Source: Picosynechococcus sp. PCC 7003 (GTDB lineage: Bacteria; Cyanobacteriota; Cyanobacteriia; Cyanobacteriales; MRBY01). From it: a stretch of DNA of 64,000 bases. The stretch covers positions 1,506,661 through 1,570,660 of the forward strand of contig NZ_CP016474.1 of the NCBI RefSeq assembly GCF_001693255.1. Direction: 5' to 3'. Made by a program: the position numbers and the translations under genes. This document shows, piece by piece, positions 9,575-19,115 of the stretch. The notes under the pieces were generated by a model that did no database searches, was not told where the DNA came from, and saw only the letters and a list, made by a program, of their open reading frames with translations. The stretch's first letter is position 1; each line of letters begins with the position of its first letter.

Positions 9575-12355
9575 GTGACAACTGCAACCTCCACAGATCT
9601 TCATTTTCATCTGGCACCCTGGCTCCAGGATGCCATTCGTCAGGCGGTGCCCCTGGGAGGGTATTCACGGTTGCGGGTGCGACTGCGGGGAAATACGCTC
9701 CATATCCTTTGTGAAACCAGTTGCCCCACGGAAAAAGAAGAGATTACCCAAGCGATTTTACGGAGCATGCGCCGTCAACCGCCCCCTGTACAACTCCTAG
9801 AGCCAAATCCTACTGTCACCATTCACCGTCTTATTGTCTATGGACGCCTCCGCCAGGAGAAAAAAAGCCTCTGGTTAAGTTTGATTCCCCTGGAACAATC
9901 GCCCACATCGCCGACCCAAGGGACGTTTCAGCTCAATCGAAAAAACCAGGCCCGCCTCGGTTATCCCCAGGCGATCGCCCAATATTTAAGTCAAAATCTC
10001 AGTCAGTTGGGGATTAGTATTCAGGTTGAAACCCAGACCCTAGCGAATACAGCCCCCCACCAAGGGCAGCAGCGTCTTTGGATCACCTGTGAATGCGACT
10101 ACAGCCCTGACTATGGCTTACTAACAGAATCCCTCGTGCAACGGCTCCGGGAATTAGAAATCAAAGGCTTTCGCGATGGGGCAATTCGCTGTCAAATTCG
10201 TGGGGAAGAAAAACCAGAATGGTTGCTATGGGTTGATCTGACGCCCCCAGATGTCATGTTGCGGCAGTGGGGCCAATGGGGAGATCCTGAGGCGATCGCC
10301 CAGATCTTGACCCAGGCATTCCAATCTCACCCCCTGACAATTCGGGCGCAAGTGACCGATACTGTGCTGTCCCTTGAGTGCCTCCTAGCGCCAAATATTT
10401 CCCTAGCCCAGCCCCGTATTCTCAAGACTATTCAAGCTATTCTCGATACCCTAGCGCCCCAGGGGTTGCATCGCGCCATTATCCGGGCGAAATCAGCCCC
10501 CCAAAATGACGAACTCTGGCACAGTGAATGGCAGTTGCCGGGCGGTGATCAAGGGGCACACCATGATTCTCCCCAACAGTTGGCCCAACAGGGGGATTTA
10601 GAGGCTTGGCGGTTTTTGCTCCAGCGCTGCCTGAATCCTGATCTAACAAGACGTTTAGCCACCGGCGGCATCCATATCACCCTCCGTCAAAAAGATGACA
10701 CCCTCTACATCATGACGGAGGCGATCGCCTGTCCGCCCCAAATGGCAACGCTCAAGGCGATCGCGGCGCTTTTTCGGGGTTTAGAACCCCACCCCTTTAC
10801 TCGTCTGAAGGTCTATGGACGCCGTTCGGGTCAAAGCAAAGCCCTCTGGCAACAATCACTAAAATTCAATACCGTTACCCCAGTCAGTACATCATCACAG
10901 ACAGCAACGGAACCGACCTTTGCCCCCGTTGAAACTGTCCCCAGTCCCTCTCCCCTAGAACGTTTAAACCAGGGTGCCCGTAATCTCCTCCAGCGCAGTC
11001 GCCTCTGGCAGCCAGCACCGGATAACAGTGGTCTTGTTTTACACCAAGGGGGGCTTGACCAAGGAGCCTTTTCCTTGGAGCGGCGGTGGCGAGTTGCTTG
11101 CTTCTGGCTAATTGGAGGCATTGTCGTCACCGCCCAAACCGATTGGTTGGCCGGCCAATGGCTCCGGCGGGAGCTGGCCCCCCCTCAATCTGTGTCCATG
11201 TCTCAAACTGATCCGGCAACCCGCTCAGAAGTCTTAGATGCCCAGCTCTTCAACACCAATTGGCAAACCACAGCCCCAAAGGCGATCGCCCCACCATTGA
11301 CTAGCCCCTATCCTTCCTTTGACAATCCGCTCCTAGACGAAAAACTCGCCCTCTACCAAGAGCGGATCGCCAAAAATGGTGTGCCTGACGTTCTCATTAT
11401 TGGTAGTTCCCGTGCCCTGCGTGGTCTTGATCCTTTGGCCTTGCAAACGGCCCTCACCGAAAAAGGCCATCCGCCCCTGGATATTTTCAATTTCGGGATC
11501 AATGGTGCCACTGTCCAGATTTTTGATCTCCTGCTGCGGCAAATTCTCCCTCCGGAGCAACTGCCCCGGTTAATTATCCTTGCCGATGGCGCCCGGGCGT
11601 TTAATAGCGGTCGGCAGGATTTAACCTACAAACTGATGACCCGTTCCCCAGGGTTCCGAGCCCTTGAAGCCGGTACATTCTCCCAACTGTTGTCTCAGGA
11701 TCTCCCTAAACGTCAAACCCCCACTTTTGTTTTTCCTGATTTAGAACAAATTGCTGCCCAATGGCTGGGTACAGCTTCCCAGGTCTACGATCAGCGACAA
11801 CTCCTTAAAGAACGTCTTTTTGCCCAAACATTAGCGCCACTACACACTTGGACTTCTACCGCAGAGGCAGCCTCCCCAATGGCTGCTGCTGAATCAGGTC
11901 AGCAGGCTCAAGGTTTTAATTTAGATGGTTTTTTGCCCCTCGATCGCCGTTTTATACCAAAAACCTACTACCAAAACCACACCCAGGTAACAGGAAATTA
12001 TGACGGGGATTATGCGGCGTTTAACCTCCGGGGTACGCAACATGAAACCTTTCTGGAGCTTTTGAGTCATCTTGACTCCCACCAAATTCACCTGGTTTTT
12101 TTAAATCAACCTCTGACGGATTATTACCTCGATCCGGTACGTTTGGACTATGAACGGCAGTTTCGGCAGTATTTTCGCCAATTAGCGAACCGAGACAAGC
12201 TTGATTTCGTTGATTTTGTCCATCAACAAGCGTGGCAGGGTCGCTATGAGTGGTTTTCAGATCCGAGCCATCTCAATCAGTTTGGGGCGGCCCAGGTAGC
12301 CCAAGAACTAGCTAAAATCTCAACGATTCCCTGGCCTCAACGTGCTTCAGACTGA
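9575..12355 (+). CDS. DUF1574-family protein with C-terminal SGNH-like domain
   Basis: This 926-residue protein starts at a GTG. The N-terminal 460 residues contain three related blocks, each with a variant of the motif RLxVYGRxRxxxKxLW or an equivalent strand pattern. A single hydrophobic segment follows near residues 507-525 (VACFWLIGGIVVTAQ). The C-terminal third resembles a GDSL/SGNH esterase fold: LIIGSSRALRG near residue 610 (Ser block), FNFGINGAT, and a C-terminal DPSHLNQFG (Asp-x-x-His block). SGNH domains of this kind often act in O-acetylation or deacetylation of surface glycans. DUF1574 is known mainly from cyanobacteria and its role is unproven. Its 3' end overlaps the convergent cofG by 19 bp. 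Confidence 0.85.
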   Translation: MTTATSTDLHFHLAPWLQDAIRQAVPLGGYSRLRVRLRGNTLHILCETSCPTEKEEITQAILRSMRRQPPPVQLLEPNPTVTIHRLIVYGRLRQEKKSLWLSLIPLEQSPTSPTQGTFQLNRKNQARLGYPQAIAQYLSQNLSQLGISIQVETQTLANTAPHQGQQRLWITCECDYSPDYGLLTESLVQRLRELEIKGFRDGAIRCQIRGEEKPEWLLWVDLTPPDVMLRQWGQWGDPEAIAQILTQAFQSHPLTIRAQVTDTVLSLECLLAPNISLAQPRILKTIQAILDTLAPQGLHRAIIRAKSAPQNDELWHSEWQLPGGDQGAHHDSPQQLAQQGDLEAWRFLLQRCLNPDLTRRLATGGIHITLRQKDDTLYIMTEAIACPPQMATLKAIAALFRGLEPHPFTRLKVYGRRSGQSKALWQQSLKFNTVTPVSTSSQTATEPTFAPVETVPSPSPLERLNQGARNLLQRSRLWQPAPDNSGLVLHQGGLDQGAFSLERRWRVACFWLIGGIVVTAQTDWLAGQWLRRELAPPQSVSMSQTDPATRSEVLDAQLFNTNWQTTAPKAIAPPLTSPYPSFDNPLLDEKLALYQERIAKNGVPDVLIIGSSRALRGLDPLALQTALTEKGHPPLDIFNFGINGATVQIFDLLLRQILPPEQLPRLIILADGARAFNSGRQDLTYKLMTRSPGFRALEAGTFSQLLSQDLPKRQTPTFVFPDLEQIAAQWLGTASQVYDQRQLLKERLFAQTLAPLHTWTSTAEAASPMAAAESGQQAQGFNLDGFLPLDRRFIPKTYYQNHTQVTGNYDGDYAAFNLRGTQHETFLELLSHLDSHQIHLVFLNQPLTDYYLDPVRLDYERQFRQYFRQLANRDKLDFVDFVHQQAWQGRYEWFSDPSHLNQFGAAQVAQELAKISTIPWPQRASD

Positions 12356-13377
12356 ATTTTCTCAGGCAAGGTTTTGGGAGCCGTTAATTCCTTGCGATGG
12401 CGTTCAACGACCTGTTTAACCTGGGGAGCCAGCCACGCATCATAGGCCGGATAAACGGCGAGCCTGGGTTGTAATTGCCAACCTTGATCCGCGAGCAGGA
12501 GTTGCAGTTGATCGAGGTGGAGATGAGGATAGTCGGGGTTGACTTCATCCTTGGGGACGAGGCCGCCAAGATCCCTTGCCCCAGCCTGGAGACAACTTAA
12601 GAGCCATTGGGGATCGGCTACAAGATTAGGCGGAATTTGAATTGCGATCTCCGATGGTAAGATGTCGCGGGCCAATTGGATGACCTCTGGTAGTTGCTCC
12701 GGCAAAAAGGCTTCACCTAAATAATCCTGAGTTTGACCAGGACGGTGGGGCTGCAAGATCACTTCTTGGATGTGACCATATTGATCCTGAATTTTGGCGA
12801 TCGCCTCTAATGTATCTTGCCAATCCTGGGGGGTTTCCCCGATGCCCAATAGAAGACCTGTTGTAAACGGAATTTGTAGCTGTCCGGCCCAAACCAATTG
12901 CTGCGATCGCACTTGGGGATCTTTACTGGGGGCGTGGCGATGCACAGGGAGATCCGAACGCATCTGTTCTAACATCAGCCCTATGGAACCATTTACATCC
13001 CTGAATAATTCCATTTCTGCCCAACTCAGGGGGCCAGCATTGGTGTGTGGAATAAAACCGTAATCTAAGGCCAACTGACACAGATCGTAAATTAGCCGGA
13101 TTAAAGGCGATCGCCGCGCTGAAGCTGGGTGCACCTCTCCACTCAAAATCAAAATTTCTCGGACTCCCTGCCCCCGGAGGTTTTCCAGGTGAGCTTGGGC
13201 GGTCGTTAGGGTCAACCAACGATCTTGACCTGGGTCAACGCGAAAATTGCAATATGAACAGCGATTGAAACATTCGTAAGTTGGCACCAACGTAAAGGCT
13301 GGACTGTAGGTAATAACAGCGTTTTCATGACTATCGCCTCCCACTATCGGGCGATCAACCCTTGACAGATCCAGCAT
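12337..13377 (-). CDS. cofG: FO synthase subunit 1, radical SAM (CofG)
   Basis: This 346-residue radical SAM enzyme has the cluster motif CFNRCSYC (CxxxCxxC) about 36 residues from the start, followed by the FRVDPGQD-type segment and a CofG-like barrel. CofG acts with CofH to build the deazaflavin FO (8-HDF), used in cyanobacteria as the antenna chromophore of DNA photolyase. CofH is not in the window. The ATG at 13377 has GGAG five bases upstream; the upstream ATG at 13395 lacks such a signal, so 13377 is chosen. The gene is divergent from psbA with only 113 bp between starts. Confidence 0.92.
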   Translation of the reverse strand: MLDLSRVDRPIVGGDSHENAVITYSPAFTLVPTYECFNRCSYCNFRVDPGQDRWLTLTTAQAHLENLRGQGVREILILSGEVHPASARRSPLIRLIYDLCQLALDYGFIPHTNAGPLSWAEMELFRDVNGSIGLMLEQMRSDLPVHRHAPSKDPQVRSQQLVWAGQLQIPFTTGLLLGIGETPQDWQDTLEAIAKIQDQYGHIQEVILQPHRPGQTQDYLGEAFLPEQLPEVIQLARDILPSEIAIQIPPNLVADPQWLLSCLQAGARDLGGLVPKDEVNPDYPHLHLDQLQLLLADQGWQLQPRLAVYPAYDAWLAPQVKQVVERHRKELTAPKTLPEKIQSEAR

Positions 13378-13413
13378 GGCCTCTCCGCAAATCAAAACAT
13401 TTCCTTAAAACAC

Positions 13414-13442
13414 TTTACAAAAAGCAATAGTTTCACTAATAT
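13414..13442 (+). promoter_or_regulatory. psbA promoter
   Basis: TTTACA (13414-13419) and TAATAT (13437-13442) are separated by exactly 17 bp, a near-consensus sigma-70-type promoter. Transcription would begin near 13449 and leave a leader of about 40 nt before the psbA ATG. The leader has no strong Shine-Dalgarno sequence. Confidence 0.75.
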
Positions 13443-13490
13443 AGCTACTAAGGTTAAGCACCTTGATAATTTCATAGCAATCATAAACAC

Positions 13491-14573
13491 ATGACTACTA
13501 CACTACAACAGCGCGGCAGCGCTTCCTTGTGGGAGAAGTTTTGTCAGTGGATCACCAGCACCGAGAACCGCATCTATGTCGGTTGGTTCGGCGTCCTGAT
13601 GATTCCTACCCTTCTCACTGCAACCACCTGCTTCATCATTGCGTTCATCGCAGCTCCTCCCGTTGACATCGACGGTATCCGTGAGCCCGTAGCAGGTTCT
13701 CTCCTTTACGGTAACAACATCGTCTCTGGCGCAGTTGTACCTTCTTCTAACGCAATTGGTCTCCACTTCTACCCCATCTGGGAAGCAGCTTCCCTCGATG
13801 AGTGGTTGTACAACGGTGGCCCTTACCAGTTGGTGATTTTCCACTTCCTCATCGGCGTATTCTGCTACATGGGTCGTGAGTGGGAACTTTCTTACCGCCT
13901 CGGTATGCGTCCCTGGATCTGTGTTGCATTCTCTGCTCCCGTAGCAGCAGCAACTGCAGTATTCCTGATCTACCCCATCGGTCAAGGTTCCTTCTCTGAT
14001 GGTATGCCTTTGGGTATCTCTGGTACGTTCAACTTCATGATCGTATTCCAGGCAGAGCACAACATCCTGATGCACCCCTTCCACATGCTTGGTGTGGCTG
14101 GTGTATTCGGTGGTTCTTTGTTCTCCGCAATGCACGGTTCTCTCGTAACCTCTTCTTTGGTACGTGAGACCACTGAAACCGAATCTCAGAACTACGGTTA
14201 CAAGTTCGGTCAAGAGGAAGAAACTTACAACATCGTTGCAGCTCACGGCTACTTCGGTCGTTTGATCTTCCAATATGCATCTTTCAACAACTCTCGTTCC
14301 TTGCACTTCTTCTTGGGTGCATGGCCTGTAGTAGGTATCTGGTTCACTGCCCTTGGTGTATCTACCATGGCATTCAACCTGAACGGTTTCAACTTCAACC
14401 AGTCCATCCTTGATTCTCAAGGTCGTGTAATCAACACCTGGGCTGACATTCTGAACCGTGCCAACCTCGGTTTTGAAGTAATGCACGAGCGTAATGCTCA
14501 CAACTTCCCCTTAGACTTAGCAGCTGGCGAGCAAGCTCCTGTAGCACTGCAAGCACCTGCAATCAACGGTTAA
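13491..14573 (+). CDS. psbA: Photosystem II D1 protein
   Basis: This 360-residue D1 reaction-centre protein binds P680 chlorophyll, pheophytin, QB and the Mn cluster in the thylakoid membrane. Tyr161 (YZ) and Asp170 are in place, and the C-terminus has [13 protein letters not shown], with Ala344 as the expected processing site before a 16-residue extension. Residue 130 is Glu (GREWELS), the state associated with high-light D1 variants in other cyanobacteria; Gln130 marks the low-light form. Codon use is strongly biased and there is no HIP1 site, as expected for a very highly expressed gene. It is monocistronic, with its own promoter and terminator. Confidence 0.99.
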   Translation: MTTTLQQRGSASLWEKFCQWITSTENRIYVGWFGVLMIPTLLTATTCFIIAFIAAPPVDIDGIREPVAGSLLYGNNIVSGAVVPSSNAIGLHFYPIWEAASLDEWLYNGGPYQLVIFHFLIGVFCYMGREWELSYRLGMRPWICVAFSAPVAAATAVFLIYPIGQGSFSDGMPLGISGTFNFMIVFQAEHNILMHPFHMLGVAGVFGGSLFSAMHGSLVTSSLVRETTETESQNYGYKFGQEEETYNIVAAHGYFGRLIFQYASFNNSRSLHFFLGAWPVVGIWFTALGVSTMAFNLNGFNFNQSILDSQGRVINTWADILNRANLGFEVMHERNAHNFPLDLAAGEQAPVALQAPAING

Positions 14574-14650
14574 TAACCGATTGAGTCGCTTAGTTGAAAA
14601 AAAGATGATTGCTTTGACAGTAAAACTGAATAAGTAATGATTGGCAGAGG

Positions 14651-14677
14651 CCCCTACCAGAGATGGTGGGGGTTTTT
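14651..14677 (+). terminator. Intrinsic terminator of psbA
   Basis: A G/C-rich stem (CCCCTACCA pairing with TGGTGGGGG, loop GAGA) is followed by TTTTT, 78 bp downstream of the psbA stop codon. Confidence 0.88.
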
Positions 14678-14738
14678 GCTTGCTTTTTTTTGGGAAATTT
14701 CCAACTGTTGGCATCTTCAGCTAAGGACAATTGAGATT

Positions 14739-15044
14739 TTAGCTAGAGGCTGTTGAGCAAATATTTTCATCATTCACGTTTGTAATGGCTGAGGCGTCAA
14801 ACTCGCCACCACTGAATTCTCCTTCTATCGTGAGCTCGTCACCAACTGAGACATTCTGCCTGGTATTGTCACCACATATACTCCAAGAATCGACCCTGAT
14901 CGTGCGATCGCCTGTGTTGATCCTGAATCCATCCTCCCAGACTCGTTCCACAGTTCCTGTCAGAGCACCATTTTGCATCTGCGCTGTGCCCGTACAACCA
15001 ACCAAGCCCATCAAAACCAAGATAGTCTGAACCGATAGTTTCAT
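14739..15044 (-). CDS. Small lipoprotein with OB-fold-like domain
   Basis: From the ATG at 15044 this encodes 101 residues. It starts with a lipoprotein signal (MKLSVQTILVLMGLVGC, lipobox LVGC), then a beta-rich domain with GTVERVWEDGFRIN and VSVGDELTIEGEF, which resembles small secreted OB-fold (DUF5666-like) domains. Two further Cys residues (SICGDN, ENICS) could form a disulfide. The frame is open upstream to 15230, but that extension is basic and unlike a signal, so the internal start is preferred. The function is unknown. It is divergent from the PH-like membrane gene. Confidence 0.8.
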   Translation of the reverse strand: MKLSVQTILVLMGLVGCTGTAQMQNGALTGTVERVWEDGFRINTGDRTIRVDSWSICGDNTRQNVSVGDELTIEGEFSGGEFDASAITNVNDENICSTASS

Positions 15045-15145
15045 AAGAATTTTCTTACTCGGTAGTGTAAATGTCTCTATTTTAGATTTTATAGAATTAA
15101 GTTTCGCTATAACTATGGGGGTAAGAGTGAAAGAAACTAACGATA

Positions 15146-15742
15146 ATGAGCAATATTTATGATCTTTCGATTTTTTTAGAACCCCAAGAAAAAATTCTCT
15201 GGCAAGGCATGCCCCAGGCGGTCGGATCATCGCCCTGGAGTCTGAAAATCATTCAAGCTTTTGGCTATTTCGGCCTATTTGCATTTGGCTTCTTTTTGTT
15301 AATTGGGCTTGCAAATTGGGATGAAATCGGGGAAGCTCTCGGAATTTGGCTTATTTTTTTGGGATTAAGTTTGGCGATCGCCTTTACCTTTCTCGTTGTC
15401 ATGCCGAAGGTTGTGCGTTCTTCCCTCAAGGCGACCCATTACATTGTGACCCCGACCCATGCTGTCATTGTGCAGCACCTGTGGCAAATCCAAATTAGTC
15501 GGATTCCGGTACCAGAAAACGAAGAAATCGTGATTTATCGCGACCAAAATTTCCAGACTGTACGTTTTTATCATTACGATAATCGAGCTGCAAATCCAGA
15601 GAACCGCGTCTACCGTGTCTATCAATTCGAGCGACTGACTCCCCATGATGCGGCCACCGCTGCAAAAGTCCTAGAAACCATTCGGGGCCAAGCGGGGCCT
15701 GGTGCTCAACCCGTATTTTCGAGCCGCCCAAAACCTGCCTAG
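15146..15742 (+). CDS. Membrane protein with bacterial PH-like domain
   Basis: This 198-residue protein has two adjacent transmembrane segments (about residues 38-57 and 65-87) and then a soluble beta-rich region. The segment HYIVTPTHAVIVQ has the pattern seen at the start of bacterial PH (YdbS/DUF304-like) domains. An acidic-basic stretch follows and the C-terminus is proline-rich. The exact family and function are unknown. It is an isolated plus-strand gene between a divergent lipoprotein and pyrG. Confidence 0.8.
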   Translation: MSNIYDLSIFLEPQEKILWQGMPQAVGSSPWSLKIIQAFGYFGLFAFGFFLLIGLANWDEIGEALGIWLIFLGLSLAIAFTFLVVMPKVVRSSLKATHYIVTPTHAVIVQHLWQIQISRIPVPENEEIVIYRDQNFQTVRFYHYDNRAANPENRVYRVYQFERLTPHDAATAAKVLETIRGQAGPGAQPVFSSRPKPA

Positions 15743-15938
15743 AACGTCGTTCGCTATGTAAAAGCAGCTGAGTTGACATTTTTAAAATGCCTTAGTTTGG
15801 CGATCGCCGCCGGAATTTTTCGGGTAAGATACACAGATTTTCACGAAAGAAAATACAATACAACTCAACATGGGTTCAGCCTCTGCCAGCAAATTTCCTC
15901 TGTCTGTCGAAAGGAGTATGGCAAAATGAACAGGTTAA

Positions 15939-17624
<1,686 letters not shown>

Positions 17625-17666
17625 GTTGAAAAACCTGTAATTAACTTGATAACAACGACAAAAACC

Positions 17667-17981
17667 ATGGCAAATTCCGTACACCATATTGTTCTGTTTG
17701 AATTGGCAGCTTCAACAGGGACTGCCGAAACTCAAACCATTATTGAAGATGGCCTGAGTCTTTTGGGGGCGATTCCTGGCGTTTTAAAAGTTGACCTGGG
17801 ATTAAAAGCCCGGGCAGATCGTGATGTCCACATTAAGGATTATCAGTTGGCTTTGTATGTGCAATTAGAAAGCAATGCAGCCCTTGATACCTATGGGCCT
17901 CACCCCAACCACCAGGAATTTCTCCAACGGCATAAGTGCAAATGGACAAAAGTTCAGGTGGTTGATTTCTTCGGACAGTAA
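17667..17981 (+). CDS. Dabb (stress-responsive A/B barrel) domain protein
   Basis: This 104-residue protein has the ferredoxin-like Dabb pattern: HHIVLFEL near the start, a central GAIPGVLKVDLG, and the C-terminal GPHPNHQEF. Such dimeric barrels occur in stress-responsive proteins and some oxygenases or cyclases; no catalytic role can be assigned. The ATG at 17667 is preferred over a TTG at 17646 because the conserved HHIVLF segment then starts at residue 5. It lies 42 bp downstream of pyrG and 47 bp upstream of murQ. Confidence 0.88.
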   Translation: MANSVHHIVLFELAASTGTAETQTIIEDGLSLLGAIPGVLKVDLGLKARADRDVHIKDYQLALYVQLESNAALDTYGPHPNHQEFLQRHKCKWTKVQVVDFFGQ

Positions 17982-18016
17982 ATGGTTAACTTTGTTTATT
18001 TCTCATGCGTTAGTGC

Positions 18017-18020
18017 GAGG
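18017..18020 (+). promoter_or_regulatory. Ribosome binding site deciding the murQ TTG start
   Basis: GAGG at 18017-18020 lies eight bases ahead of the TTG at 18029. It is the only good Shine-Dalgarno near the 5' end, which supports TTG as the murQ start. Confidence 0.6.
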
Positions 18021-18028
18021 GCGATTCC

Positions 18029-18934
18029 TTGAATTCCTACGAAAGTCGTGGCCATTTACTCACAGAACAGGTCAACCCCCAGAGCCAAAATTTAGATCAA
18101 ATGTCGGCTTTGGAATTGGTCGATCTCTTTAACCAAGAAGATCAAAAAACCCTAGAGGCGATCGCCAATGCCCGCAAAGCACTTGCCCAGGCCATCGAAA
18201 TCACCAGCGAAGCCCTCCAACAGGGAGGACGTCTATTTTATGTGGGAGCTGGCACCAGTGGCCGCCTCGGTGTTTTAGACGCAGCGGAATGTCCGCCCAC
18301 TTTCTGCACCCCCCCGGAACTGGTTCAAGGGATTATTGCCGGAGGAGCCGGTGCCCTCGTGCGCAGTTCAGAAGATCTTGAAGACCGGGCCGAAGATGGT
18401 AAAAAGGCGATCGCCCAACGCCAAATCACCGAATTAGATGTGGTCGTCGGCATTACCGCTGGTGGAACAACCCCCTACGTCCAAGGAGCATTAACTGCCG
18501 CCCAACAGCGGGGTGCCAAAACCATTTTCATTAGTTGCGTTCCTGCCGATCAAGTGCCCTTTGCTGCCGATGTGGATATTCGTCTGCTGACTGGCCCCGA
18601 AATCTTAGCCGGATCTACTCGTCTTAAGGCCGGAACCGTCACCAAAATGGCCTTAAATATTCTCTCAACCAGCGTAATGGTCAAGCTCGGTAAAGTTTAT
18701 GGCAATCGCATGATTGACGTAGCTGTAACTAACCATAAACTCCATGACCGAGCGCTTCGCATCCTCCAGGACCTAACAGATTTGAATCGCGAGGAGGCAG
18801 CAATTCTCCTTGAAAAATCCCATCGCCGCGTCAAAGTCGCCCTCCTTATGCATTGGAAAAATATTGGTTTTGAGGAAGCAGAAAGTTTATTAAAAGTCCA
18901 TCAAGGAAGTCTCCGGACGGCGTTAAAGTCCTAA
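18029..18934 (+). CDS. murQ: N-acetylmuramic acid 6-phosphate etherase
   Basis: This 301-residue SIS-domain enzyme cleaves the lactyl ether of MurNAc-6-phosphate in peptidoglycan sugar recycling. Characteristic segments are RLFYVGAGTSGRLGVLDAAE followed by CPPTF, DVVVGITAGGTTPYV, and AGSTRLKAGTVTK. The gene begins at TTG 18029 (sequence MNSYESRGH). The substrate would normally come from MurNAc phosphorylation or import; no such gene is adjacent, so the supply route is not visible here. Confidence 0.95.
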   Translation: MNSYESRGHLLTEQVNPQSQNLDQMSALELVDLFNQEDQKTLEAIANARKALAQAIEITSEALQQGGRLFYVGAGTSGRLGVLDAAECPPTFCTPPELVQGIIAGGAGALVRSSEDLEDRAEDGKKAIAQRQITELDVVVGITAGGTTPYVQGALTAAQQRGAKTIFISCVPADQVPFAADVDIRLLTGPEILAGSTRLKAGTVTKMALNILSTSVMVKLGKVYGNRMIDVAVTNHKLHDRALRILQDLTDLNREEAAILLEKSHRRVKVALLMHWKNIGFEEAESLLKVHQGSLRTALKS

Positions 18935-18995
18935 ATCAATAGAAGATCACTCTTGCTATAGAAATAATGAATCATCCCATAGAAAGAGTTTGTAT

Positions 18996-19073
18996 ATGAA
19001 TAAAAAACGAAACAAATTTGTTGCTTATTTATTAGGGATTGATATTTTTTTTGAATTTTTCACTGTTTTCTAA
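18996..19073 (+). CDS. Possible 25-residue peptide in an AT-rich leader
   Basis: A short frame begins ATG at 18996 after an AGAAAGAG sequence and reads MNKKRNKF followed by a hydrophobic half ending FFEFFTVF. It has the layout of a small membrane peptide or leader peptide: a basic N-terminus then a hydrophobic C-terminus. It lies 43 bp upstream of the frameshifted glycosyltransferase. In such AT-rich DNA (phenylalanine-rich by composition) a frame of this length is easily due to chance. Confidence 0.2.
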   Translation: MNKKRNKFVAYLLGIDIFFEFFTVF

Positions 19074-19115
19074 AAACAAATAAAGCACTTTAAGTGTCTA
19101 GTTAATTAATCAAAT

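Noticed and set aside
13503-14501. 332-codon open frame opposite psbA
   Set aside because: The psbA sequence is under strong codon bias, which leaves the complementary strand free of stops. No start signal or protein pattern supports coding.
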